NCBI RefSeq assembly: GCF_030407435.1
Contig: NZ_JASDDK010000002.1
Location: forward strand, 62,001 to 126,000
Direction of reading: 5' to 3'
Origin: Winogradskyella bathintestinalis
Lineage (GTDB): Bacteria; Bacteroidota; Bacteroidia; Flavobacteriales; Flavobacteriaceae
DNA: 64,000 nucleotides
The translations under genes and the position numbers were made by a program. Shown piece by piece: positions 56,501 through 64,000 of this stretch; position 1 is the first letter of the stretch, and each line of letters begins with the position of its first letter. Below the pieces are notes generated by a model, which saw only the letters and a program-made list of their open reading frames with translations, had not been told where the DNA came from and did no database searches.

Positions 56501-57580
56501 AATAGACAATTTTTGAAGCAATTGTCCAAACGTTAATTTTTGGTGTTCATAGGCATCAAAAAGTTGTGACTTCCGTTGTTTTAGATAGTCCGTAAAACTA
56601 ATATTTAAATCAATTTTACTACGTAAAGGCAATAAATTTACACAATGCCCAATCATTTGGGTTTTACCACTTGCTGCCTGATCCGCTGAAGGCAGTCCCA
56701 AAACAATATCATTTTGTCCGGTTTCTGAACTTAAAAATATCTCAAAAGCGGATAAAATTGTGGTAACTAAACTACAGCCTGCTTTTACTCCTGTTTTTTT
56801 GAGGGCAGTCACTAAAGTAGATCCCATAGTAAAATCTAAACGCTCACTTTTAAACGTTCGAAGTTCTGGTCTCTGAAAGTCAGTTGGTAATGTTAATTCT
56901 GGAATAGAGCTTTTGTAGAGATCTAGCCAATATTTTTCAGTCTTAGAATGTGCTTCACTTTGTAAATAGAGTTGCAAATCATCTGCGTAAGAACTGAAGC
57001 TATCCACATCTGGAAGTAAGGGAGATTCATTATTGACTCCTGCGGAATATAACTGGCCTAATTCTTCGAGCATAATACCAAAAGACCAACCATCGCATAC
57101 AATATGGTGGGCTGTTATGATTAATTGATGCGCTTTGTCATTTATTTTAAGTAATCCTACTTTAATCAATGGCCCTTTGACCAAGTCAAAAATAAAATTG
57201 GAATCTTTTAATAGATAGTCTGATACCGTTTTCTTTGTTTCATCAGAAGTTAATTCCGATAAATCCTGAAGTTTAAACTCCAAGGGTACAAAACTTAGAA
57301 CACTCATAAAGCGTCCATCTGGACTAAATACAGAGCGTAAAGCTTCATGTCTTTTCACTAAACCTTGAACGGCATTTTCTAATGCTGAAATATTTAAGTC
57401 ACCGTTTAAAATCAGTGATATCGATTCATTAAAAGACTTATTTGCATCTTCGCCTCCCAATTTACAAGCAATCCAAATTTCTGCTTGAGATTGTGTGGTA
57501 TGAATAACTTTCTCAATAGTAGGTCCTGCAAATGGGTTAAATGAAATACTGCTTTTTTGGTTAGTTACTGTTGATTGCAT
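53558..57580 (-). CDS. single-module NRPS, C-A-T-TE, predicted glycine-activating
   Basis: This 1340-residue synthetase has C (about 25-460, HHIVCDG at 158-164), A (about 478-965, YTSGSTGNPKG, YGPTE, Lys958 in NGKIDR), T (Ser1015 in GGHSL) and TE (Ser1145 in GYSFG, Asp1172, His1317). The pocket residues read DILQLGMIWK, identical to the 49148 module: glycine type. The first 25 residues (MQSTVTNQKSSISFNPFAGP) form a tail ahead of the C domain, possibly a docking segment for the aminotransferase protein encoded 48 bases upstream. The C domain is of the hybrid type expected after an aminotransferase. The region 1185-1265 in the TE lid is long and basic. Confidence 0.92.
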   Translation of the reverse strand: MQSTVTNQKSSISFNPFAGPTIEKVIHTTQSQAEIWIACKLGGEDANKSFNESISLILNGDLNISALENAVQGLVKRHEALRSVFSPDGRFMSVLSFVPLEFKLQDLSELTSDETKKTVSDYLLKDSNFIFDLVKGPLIKVGLLKINDKAHQLIITAHHIVCDGWSFGIMLEELGQLYSAGVNNESPLLPDVDSFSSYADDLQLYLQSEAHSKTEKYWLDLYKSSIPELTLPTDFQRPELRTFKSERLDFTMGSTLVTALKKTGVKAGCSLVTTILSAFEIFLSSETGQNDIVLGLPSADQAASGKTQMIGHCVNLLPLRSKIDLNISFTDYLKQRKSQLFDAYEHQKLTFGQLLQKLSIARDPSRVPLVPVVFNIDMGMTSAVSFLGLNYSVKSNPRAYETFELFLNATGSEDDLVLEWSYNTALFKSETIEQMMVSFQNLLQQIIETPHVELKEIFKVDDSAYTSVNNTHKTYPKLTLHQIIAERAKISPDKQALKFEKSEINYRDLALQVNRLAHCLLEKGVKPYSVVAVASPRSIELVVSLLAIVQCGAAYLPLDPSYPKHRIDFMLNDSEAKVIITSKEVSIESEAVSNKLVLEDLFFDLKNYSSDPLSTTVNNIETAYLLYTSGSTGNPKGVQVTHKNLVNFLFSMLQEPGIDESDRLVSITTISFDIAGLELFLPLISGATLVIANDDIAKDGRLLLEFIEKENITMLQATPTTWQMLLDSGWTNPLPIKALSGGEKLPLSLSKVIVSKVDELWNMYGPTETTIWSTTKQILAEDDILTIGKPIANTQVYIFSDQGLLMKPGTIGEIVIGGDGVAKGYWKRADLTSEKFISNPLDSKTNTKLYRTGDLGRLLSNGEFECLGRMDDQVKIRGHRIELGEIEEVIIGIEDIESCVVMIDEERLKAFVTTGNTVDSTENSVQKWKVALKELLPLYMVPHEINVIDEFPTTLNGKIDRKSLLRNSKLSLENVGEKTPPRSATEHLVAEIWEECLNVKNIDVFSNFFEIGGHSLVAVRVMALLEKETGKRLPLSTLMTHSTIEKLSQFMDAGSEENTWSSLVPIKPDGNKTPLYVIHGEFYNVLFLNSLAKHLDENQPMYGLQAKGLNGEDTPNDTIEEMAAHYISEIIKTNPNGPYSIAGYSFGGIIAFEMAKQLKAQGKTVEKFISFDSYVFPVYYYPDTFRKNIMAGYYTSGKMIFAISKMFSSAAKFNQRMRLFKDQFKKLFFSIKENNKEQKLERRELRELLELNIGSKALMELSKKHDLAARRYHITTEDIKVDLMIAEIPTFFKHDKKYYGWNALAKQGVKRHSVPGNHATMFIAPNDKKFSEVLQQILDY

Positions 57581-57628
57581 TACGGTATAACTGATTTACA
57601 ATTTGAAAAATAATAGTTTTGATTTAAA

Positions 57629-60600
57629 TTATAAATCTATTTGAACATAGTTATTATTATATTTCTCATCTTCAACAAACCAAGCTGGATTACCTGATTT
57701 ATCAAAACCTAATTTTGCTCCAGATACTGGAGGTTTGTTCAATTCTTTAGTCAAGTATTTATTTCCATTGGCTGATGCCTCATCTTTTTTTTCCGATTCA
57801 AAAATACCCGCAGCTGTGAGTTTTTCAATACATTCTATAAAAGAATTGATTAAACGCGTTACATCGTCTTCTGTGTATGCAGCAGTCATATAGCAAGGAA
57901 AACCATCCCAAACATGGATGCCTTTTTGTCTCATCATTACAAACAGCAATTCTGAATAAGGAATATCTTCCAATATTTGTAATTTCCACAAAGATCTATA
58001 ATAAGGGACTTGAATTGGAAGATTTTTCTCATTGCAGTAGGCGGTAAGTTCAGTGGCCACACGTTCCGTTTTTTCCGCTAAATCATCTTGAAGTTTTGCT
58101 CCCTGTTTTTTCATTTCTAGAAGTGTTGCTTTAGCAGAAGCTAATGCTAATGGATGACGAACAAAAGTGCCAGCAAAATAAGTCACACCAGCCTCAGGAA
58201 AAGAATCGTCACCATATTGCCAAAATCCTCCATCAAGAGCATCCATGCAACGCTTATTACCCACTATTGCGCCAATAGAAATACCGCCACCAATTACCTT
58301 TCCGTATGTTGCAAGGTCTGCTTTAACACCAAACAGTGCTTGTGCTCCACCAGGATGCATTCTAAAACCTGTAATAATTTCATCAAAAATTAAAATGGTA
58401 TCTGAAGCTCTAGTTACTTTTCGTACTTCCTTCAAGAATTCTATAGGTCTGAAATCGGGTCTTCTACTTTGAACAGGTTCAACTAGAACAGCGGCAATTT
58501 CGTGTGCGCGTTCTTTAATAATTGCTAAACTTTCATCAGTACCATAATCTAATATCAACATATTCTGCACGGCTTCAGGCAAGATACCAGAAGCAGCTGG
58601 GAAGGTTTTCAATTTTTTTGAGCCTCTTACAATGACCTCATCATTGATGCCATGATAAGAACGCGAAAATGCTACAATCAGTGAACGTTCTGTAACCGTT
58701 CTAGCAATACGCATAGCTCCAAGTACGGCTTCGGATCCTGTATTACACAAAGCGGCACGATCTTGACCTGTGAATTCACACAATAGTTCGCTAACTTCAC
58801 CAGCGAGAGGATGCTGAGGACCAACTTCAAAACCAAGTTCTACTTGATTGTGTATGGCTTCTTTTATAAAATCGGGCTGATAACCAAATAAACTAGAACC
58901 AAAACCATTTAATGTATCGATATACTCATTGCCATCTAAATCCCAAAGTCGATTACCTGAAGAACGCTCCACAACAATAGGGTAAACAAGCTCTTTCGTT
59001 AAGGGTTTAAAACCTGTAACTACCCTTGGGTCTGACATATGACCACGATGTTTTTGGGAATAGGCTTTACTCTTCGCTGTTTTTTTATTGTACGTATCAA
59101 TTAAATTCTCTAAAAATGCTTTTTTATGACCATCTAATTCTGAGGCATTTCTATCTATCTTAGGTGCTGCTCCAAATGGTTTTTGGTGTTCTTTCTTTTC
59201 GTCTTCAGATAATTCATCATTGGAAGACACAACTCGAGGTGTTTCAACCACTTTCTTATCTTCTACATTTGGCATAGGACTTGGAGCAACTTCATTACTA
59301 GTTCCCTGAAGTAATTCTATTTGTTTTCCTAATAGTTGTAATTGCTGAGCGATAAGGCTCAATGCCGAATTTTGATTAGAATGGCTTACAAAATTTTGAT
59401 TATTTGCTGTATTTTGAGTTTGTTGAGGTGCAACATAAGGTTGTTCTGACACATGCTGAGATGGCTCAACTTGATTATTAATATTAGTTGCTGGTGCAAA
59501 AATTTCTTTAGGCAAAACGTCATCTAAATAATCTGCCAGCACATTTGGAGATTCAAATTCATCATTCAATTGTCTAAAGGTAATTTCAGCATTAAATTCC
59601 TTCTTAAACGATATGGCCATTTGTGTTAAGATCAAAGAATCTAAGCCAAGTTCTAAAAAACTTTGATCAAATTGGTTAGCGGTAATTTCAACTCCTGAGT
59701 TTTCCTCTATGATCTCAGCTATTTTTTCGAGTAGAATAGGTTTTCTCATCAATTTAGTATTTATATTCGATTTAGGTGTGATTGGTGTACTATTATTAAG
59801 ATTTACAGAAATAGGTACGTTGGCAAGATTAGTAATTGAAGAATACGTAGCAGGCGGATCTAACCAGCATGGTTTTCGATCAAAAACATAAGAAGGTAAC
59901 TCTACGTTCTGTCTGGTTTGATTCTTGTAAAAGGCGTTCCAATCTGGATCTATGCCATGCAGCCACAAATCTCCTAGAGCGGTTATTACGGTATGATAGG
60001 CCGTTTCATCTTCTTTCGGAATCGTTAAACTAGCAATGGAAGCTACAGACTTTAAACCTTTCTTTTGCATTGATAATGTAGTTAATGCACGTCCAGGCCC
60101 TATCTCTAACAGTACAGGATCTTCTAATGCCAAAACCGTTTCCATCGCTCCAGAAAAGTTAACAGCTGCCCTTAAATGATTTGTCCAATAGGTTGAACTT
60201 GTTGCTTCTGCATCAGTTAACCATTTCGCCGTTACAGTGGAAACAATTGGTACACGCGGCACATTTAAGGTTACTTTTTTAACTTCGTCTTCAAAGGTAT
60301 CCAATACCGGATTCATCATTGTAGAATGAAATGCATGACTGGTGAGTAAAAGCATATTCGCTATACCTTCGTCATTCAGGACTTTAGAAAAACTATCAAT
60401 TTCAGTATCTGGACCAGAAATCACAGTTAATCGATCTGAATTGATAGCTGCAATGGACAGCGTATCTGGAATTAAACCTTTTATGTCTTCTACATTTTTT
60501 CGAACAGATAACATACTTCCTCCTGGAAGTTCACTAACTAGCTTACCACGCACAGTAATAAGATGTAAAGCGTCTTTTAAAGAGAAAATACCAGCTAAAT

Positions 60601-63600
60601 GGGCGGCGACAAATTCTCCAATACTATGTCCGCAAAGTAGTGTCGGTTTTATTCCCCAACTCATCCATAACTGTGCTAGGGCATATTCAATAACAAATAA
60701 TGCTGGCTGAGTGAATTTAGTATCTTTTAATTTTTGTTCTGCGTTTTCAGAATTATTTTCAGGATAAATTATGGTTTTAATATCAAGTTTTAAATCGGCT
60801 TTTAAAATTTCTGCACATTGATCAACTGCAGCTCTAAATACGTTTTCTTCGTGATAAAGTGCTTTTCCCATTTGAAGGTATTGAGAACCTTGACCTGGAA
60901 ATAAAAATACTAGTTCGTTTGGTAGTACTTTTAATGCATTGGTTTTTATAGCCTTTTGGTCTTTAGATAGAAGTTTCTCACTTGCTGCTTTAGATTTATC
61001 CGCTATCGCAAAACTCCGATGCGCAAACGCATCTCTTGTAAACGTTAAGCTATGAGCAACATCTGCCAATGAACCTTCTGAATGTGATTTTAAATAATTA
61101 CCCAATTTTGTTTGATAGCCATCTAAACTATTAGGTGTTTTAGCTGACCATGGTAAAAGTTGTACGGGTCTGCTAGCATCTGATACTTTCTGTTCTGCCA
61201 CATATTCTTCAACTACAATATGAACGTTGGTACCACCAATGCCGAAGGAACTGACTCCTGCTTTTCTAGTACCTTCAGAGTCCCACGGGATTAATGTATT
61301 ATTTACATAAAATGGACTGTTTTCAAAATCAATAGCAGGATTTGGTTTTTCAAAACCTAAAGTTGGAGGAATCTGACGATGCTTTAATGCTAAAACCGTT
61401 TTAATAAGACCTGCTACACCAGCGGCAGCTGTTAGGTGCCCCATATTACTCTTAATAGAACCAATGGCGCAATAGCCGTTTAAATCTTGTTCACCAAAAG
61501 CAATGTTTAAACCTTCAACTTCTATAGGATCCCCTAAAGGAGTTGCTGTACCATGCGCTTCAACATAGCTAATTTCTGATGCTCTAATGTCTGCATCTAA
61601 ATGGGCATTACTGATGGCTCCTGCCTCGCCTTCAACACTTGGTGCCGTAAAACTTCCTTTATCTCCACCATCGTTGTTAATTCCTATACCTTTTATAACC
61701 CCATGGATTGTATCACCATCTTTTATAGCATCCTCTAAACTTTTAAGAAGCACTACTCCTGCTCCATCGCTAAATACAGTACCTTTTGCGTCTGCATCAA
61801 AAGAACGGCAATGTCCATCAGCACTATGTATAGAACCTTCTTGGTATAAATGACCACTGTACATGGGAGACGTTACACTTGATCCTCCTGCAATAGCAAC
61901 ATCACATTGACCACTTCTTATGGCTTCGACCGCTTCGGCTATAGCTAACAATGAGGTAGAACAAGCCGAATGCACACTAACTGCTGGCCCTTTTAGATTC
62001 ATATGATAGGCAATTCTCGACGCTACATAATCTTTATCGTTTACGGTGTTTGCTTGAATGATTCCTATCTGAGCCATTAAATCCTTATTAGGAAACACAT
62101 TGTTCACATAATAACTATTCGCATTTACCCCAGTGTAAACAGCAATACTGCCATTATAATGTTTTGGTAAATGACCAGATTGCTCCAACAATTCCCATAC
62201 AATCTCTAAAAGAAGACGTTGTTGCGGATCCATAGCTTTAGCCAATTTAGGATTCAGTCCGAAGAACTTCGCATCAAAAGCTTTAGCTGTTGGCACAATA
62301 CCTCTGGCCGCCACATAAAGTGGGTTTTTATATAATTCTTCAGGAATACTTTCATCTAGTTCTTCGGGAGAGAAAAACGTAATGGTTTCTTCTCCACTTG
62401 CTAGAACATTCCATAATTCTTCAATTGAATTCGCCCCAGGGAACCGGCCCGCCATACCTATAATCGCAATATCACCAGTTGATTTTTTTCTTCTTTTCTT
62501 TTTTGATTTATCAACTTTGGATTTATTATGGTCAATTTCTAAAAATTCTGAAAGTCCTGCTATCGTAGGAAACTGATAAATCTTTGTAACTGGTAGTTTT
62601 AAATCGAGATGCTTTTCAATGAGAACGGCTACTTTTTGAGTTAAGAGCGAGTTGCCACCCATTTCGAAAAAGTTATCGTCAATACCAATCTCTGGAATAG
62701 ATAGATGAGTACTCCATATATCAGCAATATCTTTCTCTAAAGCCGTTTTGGGCTTTTTTAAAGGGGGCGCATTATGAGGTCTTTGATATTCTGGGAGCGG
62801 TAATTTTTTCTTGTCAATTTTTCCATTTGGAGTCATTGGGAACTCTTCCATCCAAACAAATAGGGATGGTACCATATAATCTGGTAACGACTCTGCTAAT
62901 TTATATTTTACAATACTATCATCTTTAAAGTCCTCAGTTGACTTTATATAAGCAATTAATCGCGGCGCTCCCAAATTATCAGTGGCAATGACGGTAACTC
63001 TGCTTATATTAGGTAAATTAGTAATAGCGGTTTCAATTTCTCCTAATTCAACACGATAACCCCTAATTTTTACTTGGTCATCTTTTCTACCTATAAATTC
63101 GATATTACCATCTGGTAGCCATTTTGCTAAATCACCAGAGCGATACATATATTCCCCTTCTGAGAACGGGTTTTTAATAAATTTTTCTTCACTAAGCTCG
63201 GGTAAGTTTAGATAACCACGAGCCAAGCCACTGCCCGACAAACATAATTCACCGATAGCGCCTACAGGTAATAATTCTAACGTATCAGATACGATATGTG
63301 CTTTTGTATTATAAATTGGTTTACCTATTGGCAAAGCCCCTACTATAACATCAGCAGTAGAAAATTTGTAAATCGTTGAAGTTACTGTATTCTCTGTAGG
63401 TCCATATTCATTATAAAAGTCGCATATTTTATCAATTCTTTCAGCTAGATTTATTGGACATACTTCACCACCAACTACGATTCTTTTTAAACTTGTCACC
63501 TCTGACAAATCTGGTAAGGTTTCGATATAACTCGTGGTTCCGCTTAAATGGGTTATCTGATTATTTTTTAGAAAATTTGGTAACATGAAATTTTTGATCG

Positions 63601-64000
63601 TATCAATATCAACAATAACGATTGCTGCACCATTAAATAATGCTAAAAATAGCTGCTCTACAGAGGCATCGAAAAAATAATTAGAAAATAACAATACCCT
63701 TTCATTATTTTCAAATCCATAAAGTTTGGTCTGAGAGCTGATTAAGTTGACTACAGACTGATGTTCGATCATTACCCCTTTTGGATTACCTGTAGTACCA
63801 GAAGTGTATATAACATAAGCCAAATCATTTGGGTTAGCATTAATGTTTAACGGATATTCATTGGTATGCGCTTCTTTTGTAGTCGTGAAATTCTCTATTA
63901 GAGCCGAATCAACAGTAATTTTACAATTACTATCGTCCTTTATAAATCCTTTTCTAGATTGCGGAGATTCTATATCTATAGGAACATAAATCGCTCCTGC
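57629..64000 (-). CDS. hybrid NRPS-PKS: A-T-KS-AT-ACP-aminotransferase (N-terminus outside window)
   Basis: The frame is open to the right edge and the visible part is 2123 residues. By position: A domain (64000-62790; A3 core YTSGTTGNPKGV), T (Ser codon at 62650), KS (62476-61205; Cys codon at 61963 in SACSTSL, His in EAHGTA and NMGHL), AT (60910-60014; Ser in GHSIGE; HAFH, malonyl type), ACP (Ser in GLDSL near 59638), a Gln/Asn-rich linker, and a class III aminotransferase of the glutamate-1-semialdehyde type (59146-57811; FDEIITGFR, PLP Lys in TYGKVIGGG). There is no KR, DH or ER. The A pocket reads DAESVGEVTK, with Asp first, so an alpha-amino acid is expected; it is near Lys-type codes as I recall them. 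The protein ends in a linker GNPAWFVEDEKYNNNYVQID. Confidence 0.93.
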   Translation of the reverse strand, partial: AGAIYVPIDIESPQSRKGFIKDDSNCKITVDSALIENFTTTKEAHTNEYPLNINANPNDLAYVIYTSGTTGNPKGVMIEHQSVVNLISSQTKLYGFENNERVLLFSNYFFDASVEQLFLALFNGAAIVIVDIDTIKNFMLPNFLKNNQITHLSGTTSYIETLPDLSEVTSLKRIVVGGEVCPINLAERIDKICDFYNEYGPTENTVTSTIYKFSTADVIVGALPIGKPIYNTKAHIVSDTLELLPVGAIGELCLSGSGLARGYLNLPELSEEKFIKNPFSEGEYMYRSGDLAKWLPDGNIEFIGRKDDQVKIRGYRVELGEIETAITNLPNISRVTVIATDNLGAPRLIAYIKSTEDFKDDSIVKYKLAESLPDYMVPSLFVWMEEFPMTPNGKIDKKKLPLPEYQRPHNAPPLKKPKTALEKDIADIWSTHLSIPEIGIDDNFFEMGGNSLLTQKVAVLIEKHLDLKLPVTKIYQFPTIAGLSEFLEIDHNKSKVDKSKKKRRKKSTGDIAIIGMAGRFPGANSIEELWNVLASGEETITFFSPEELDESIPEELYKNPLYVAARGIVPTAKAFDAKFFGLNPKLAKAMDPQQRLLLEIVWELLEQSGHLPKHYNGSIAVYTGVNANSYYVNNVFPNKDLMAQIGIIQANTVNDKDYVASRIAYHMNLKGPAVSVHSACSTSLLAIAEAVEAIRSGQCDVAIAGGSSVTSPMYSGHLYQEGSIHSADGHCRSFDADAKGTVFSDGAGVVLLKSLEDAIKDGDTIHGVIKGIGINNDGGDKGSFTAPSVEGEAGAISNAHLDADIRASEISYVEAHGTATPLGDPIEVEGLNIAFGEQDLNGYCAIGSIKSNMGHLTAAAGVAGLIKTVLALKHRQIPPTLGFEKPNPAIDFENSPFYVNNTLIPWDSEGTRKAGVSSFGIGGTNVHIVVEEYVAEQKVSDASRPVQLLPWSAKTPNSLDGYQTKLGNYLKSHSEGSLADVAHSLTFTRDAFAHRSFAIADKSKAASEKLLSKDQKAIKTNALKVLPNELVFLFPGQGSQYLQMGKALYHEENVFRAAVDQCAEILKADLKLDIKTIIYPENNSENAEQKLKDTKFTQPALFVIEYALAQLWMSWGIKPTLLCGHSIGEFVAAHLAGIFSLKDALHLITVRGKLVSELPGGSMLSVRKNVEDIKGLIPDTLSIAAINSDRLTVISGPDTEIDSFSKVLNDEGIANMLLLTSHAFHSTMMNPVLDTFEDEVKKVTLNVPRVPIVSTVTAKWLTDAEATSSTYWTNHLRAAVNFSGAMETVLALEDPVLLEIGPGRALTTLSMQKKGLKSVASIASLTIPKEDETAYHTVITALGDLWLHGIDPDWNAFYKNQTRQNVELPSYVFDRKPCWLDPPATYSSITNLANVPISVNLNNSTPITPKSNINTKLMRKPILLEKIAEIIEENSGVEITANQFDQSFLELGLDSLILTQMAISFKKEFNAEITFRQLNDEFESPNVLADYLDDVLPKEIFAPATNINNQVEPSQHVSEQPYVAPQQTQNTANNQNFVSHSNQNSALSLIAQQLQLLGKQIELLQGTSNEVAPSPMPNVEDKKVVETPRVVSSNDELSEDEKKEHQKPFGAAPKIDRNASELDGHKKAFLENLIDTYNKKTAKSKAYSQKHRGHMSDPRVVTGFKPLTKELVYPIVVERSSGNRLWDLDGNEYIDTLNGFGSSLFGYQPDFIKEAIHNQVELGFEVGPQHPLAGEVSELLCEFTGQDRAALCNTGSEAVLGAMRIARTVTERSLIVAFSRSYHGINDEVIVRGSKKLKTFPAASGILPEAVQNMLILDYGTDESLAIIKERAHEIAAVLVEPVQSRRPDFRPIEFLKEVRKVTRASDTILIFDEIITGFRMHPGGAQALFGVKADLATYGKVIGGGISIGAIVGNKRCMDALDGGFWQYGDDSFPEAGVTYFAGTFVRHPLALASAKATLLEMKKQGAKLQDDLAEKTERVATELTAYCNEKNLPIQVPYYRSLWKLQILEDIPYSELLFVMMRQKGIHVWDGFPCYMTAAYTEDDVTRLINSFIECIEKLTAAGIFESEKKDEASANGNKYLTKELNKPPVSGAKLGFDKSGNPAWFVEDEKYNNNYVQIDL

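Overview
The window looks like chromosome from a marine-type member of the Flavobacteriaceae (Bacteroidota); I cannot name the genus. The reasons are low G+C, promoters of the form TTG-N17..20-TAnnTTTG instead of sigma70 boxes, several TTG start codons, gliding genes gldF and gldG, type IX secretion (T9SS) sorting domains, a TonB-dependent receptor, and families such as DUF6452, DUF6048 and CCC-motif proteins that I associate with this group.

Layout. 1-3287 (minus): glycogen operon glgA-glgC-glgB, with glgB cut by the window edge. 3448-8397: msrB, a possible unannotated small RNA ending in a strong shared terminator, an acidic lipoprotein, lipoamide dehydrogenase, two outer-membrane beta-barrels and aroQ. 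8424-10986 (minus): a coiled-coil gene, zapA, a strong 6S RNA candidate, then rny (RNase Y), with a well-formed promoter in front. 11521-24697: M23 peptidase, TonB receptor, cysteine desulfurase, lipoproteins, Smr protein, ornithine aminotransferase, an RlmD-like methyltransferase with DUF6452/DUF6048, and a DinB-like protein. 25002-26548: a T9SS cargo gene and a collagen-like gene with four 63-bp repeats. 26648-34985: purC, a beta-barrel, phoH, SAM hydroxide adenosyltransferase, monooxygenase, gldF, a small membrane gene, gldG and dnaN. 35117-44028 (minus): a lipoprotein, a large leucine-rich-repeat T9SS protein, an unknown exported protein, and a LytTR regulator with its propeller-type histidine kinase. 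44162-45738: small membrane genes, one lying between inverted repeats like a cassette. 45877-48284: cytochrome bd oxidase cydA-cydB.

48358-64000 (minus) is the most distinctive region: a hybrid NRPS-PKS cluster running past the right edge. The first enzyme (partial, 2123 residues visible) has the order A-T-KS-AT-ACP-aminotransferase. Two stand-alone C-A-T-TE synthetases follow, both with the same ten A-domain pocket residues (DILQLGMIWK, glycine type), then a Sfp-type phosphopantetheinyl transferase. The enzyme order predicts that an amino acid is extended by one malonyl unit, the beta-keto group is transaminated to a beta,gamma-diamino acid, and glycine is joined and released by either of two parallel terminating modules. 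The second synthetase and the transferase gene have their own promoter at 53279-53309.

All assignments come from reading sequence and motifs; no database search or folding program was run.
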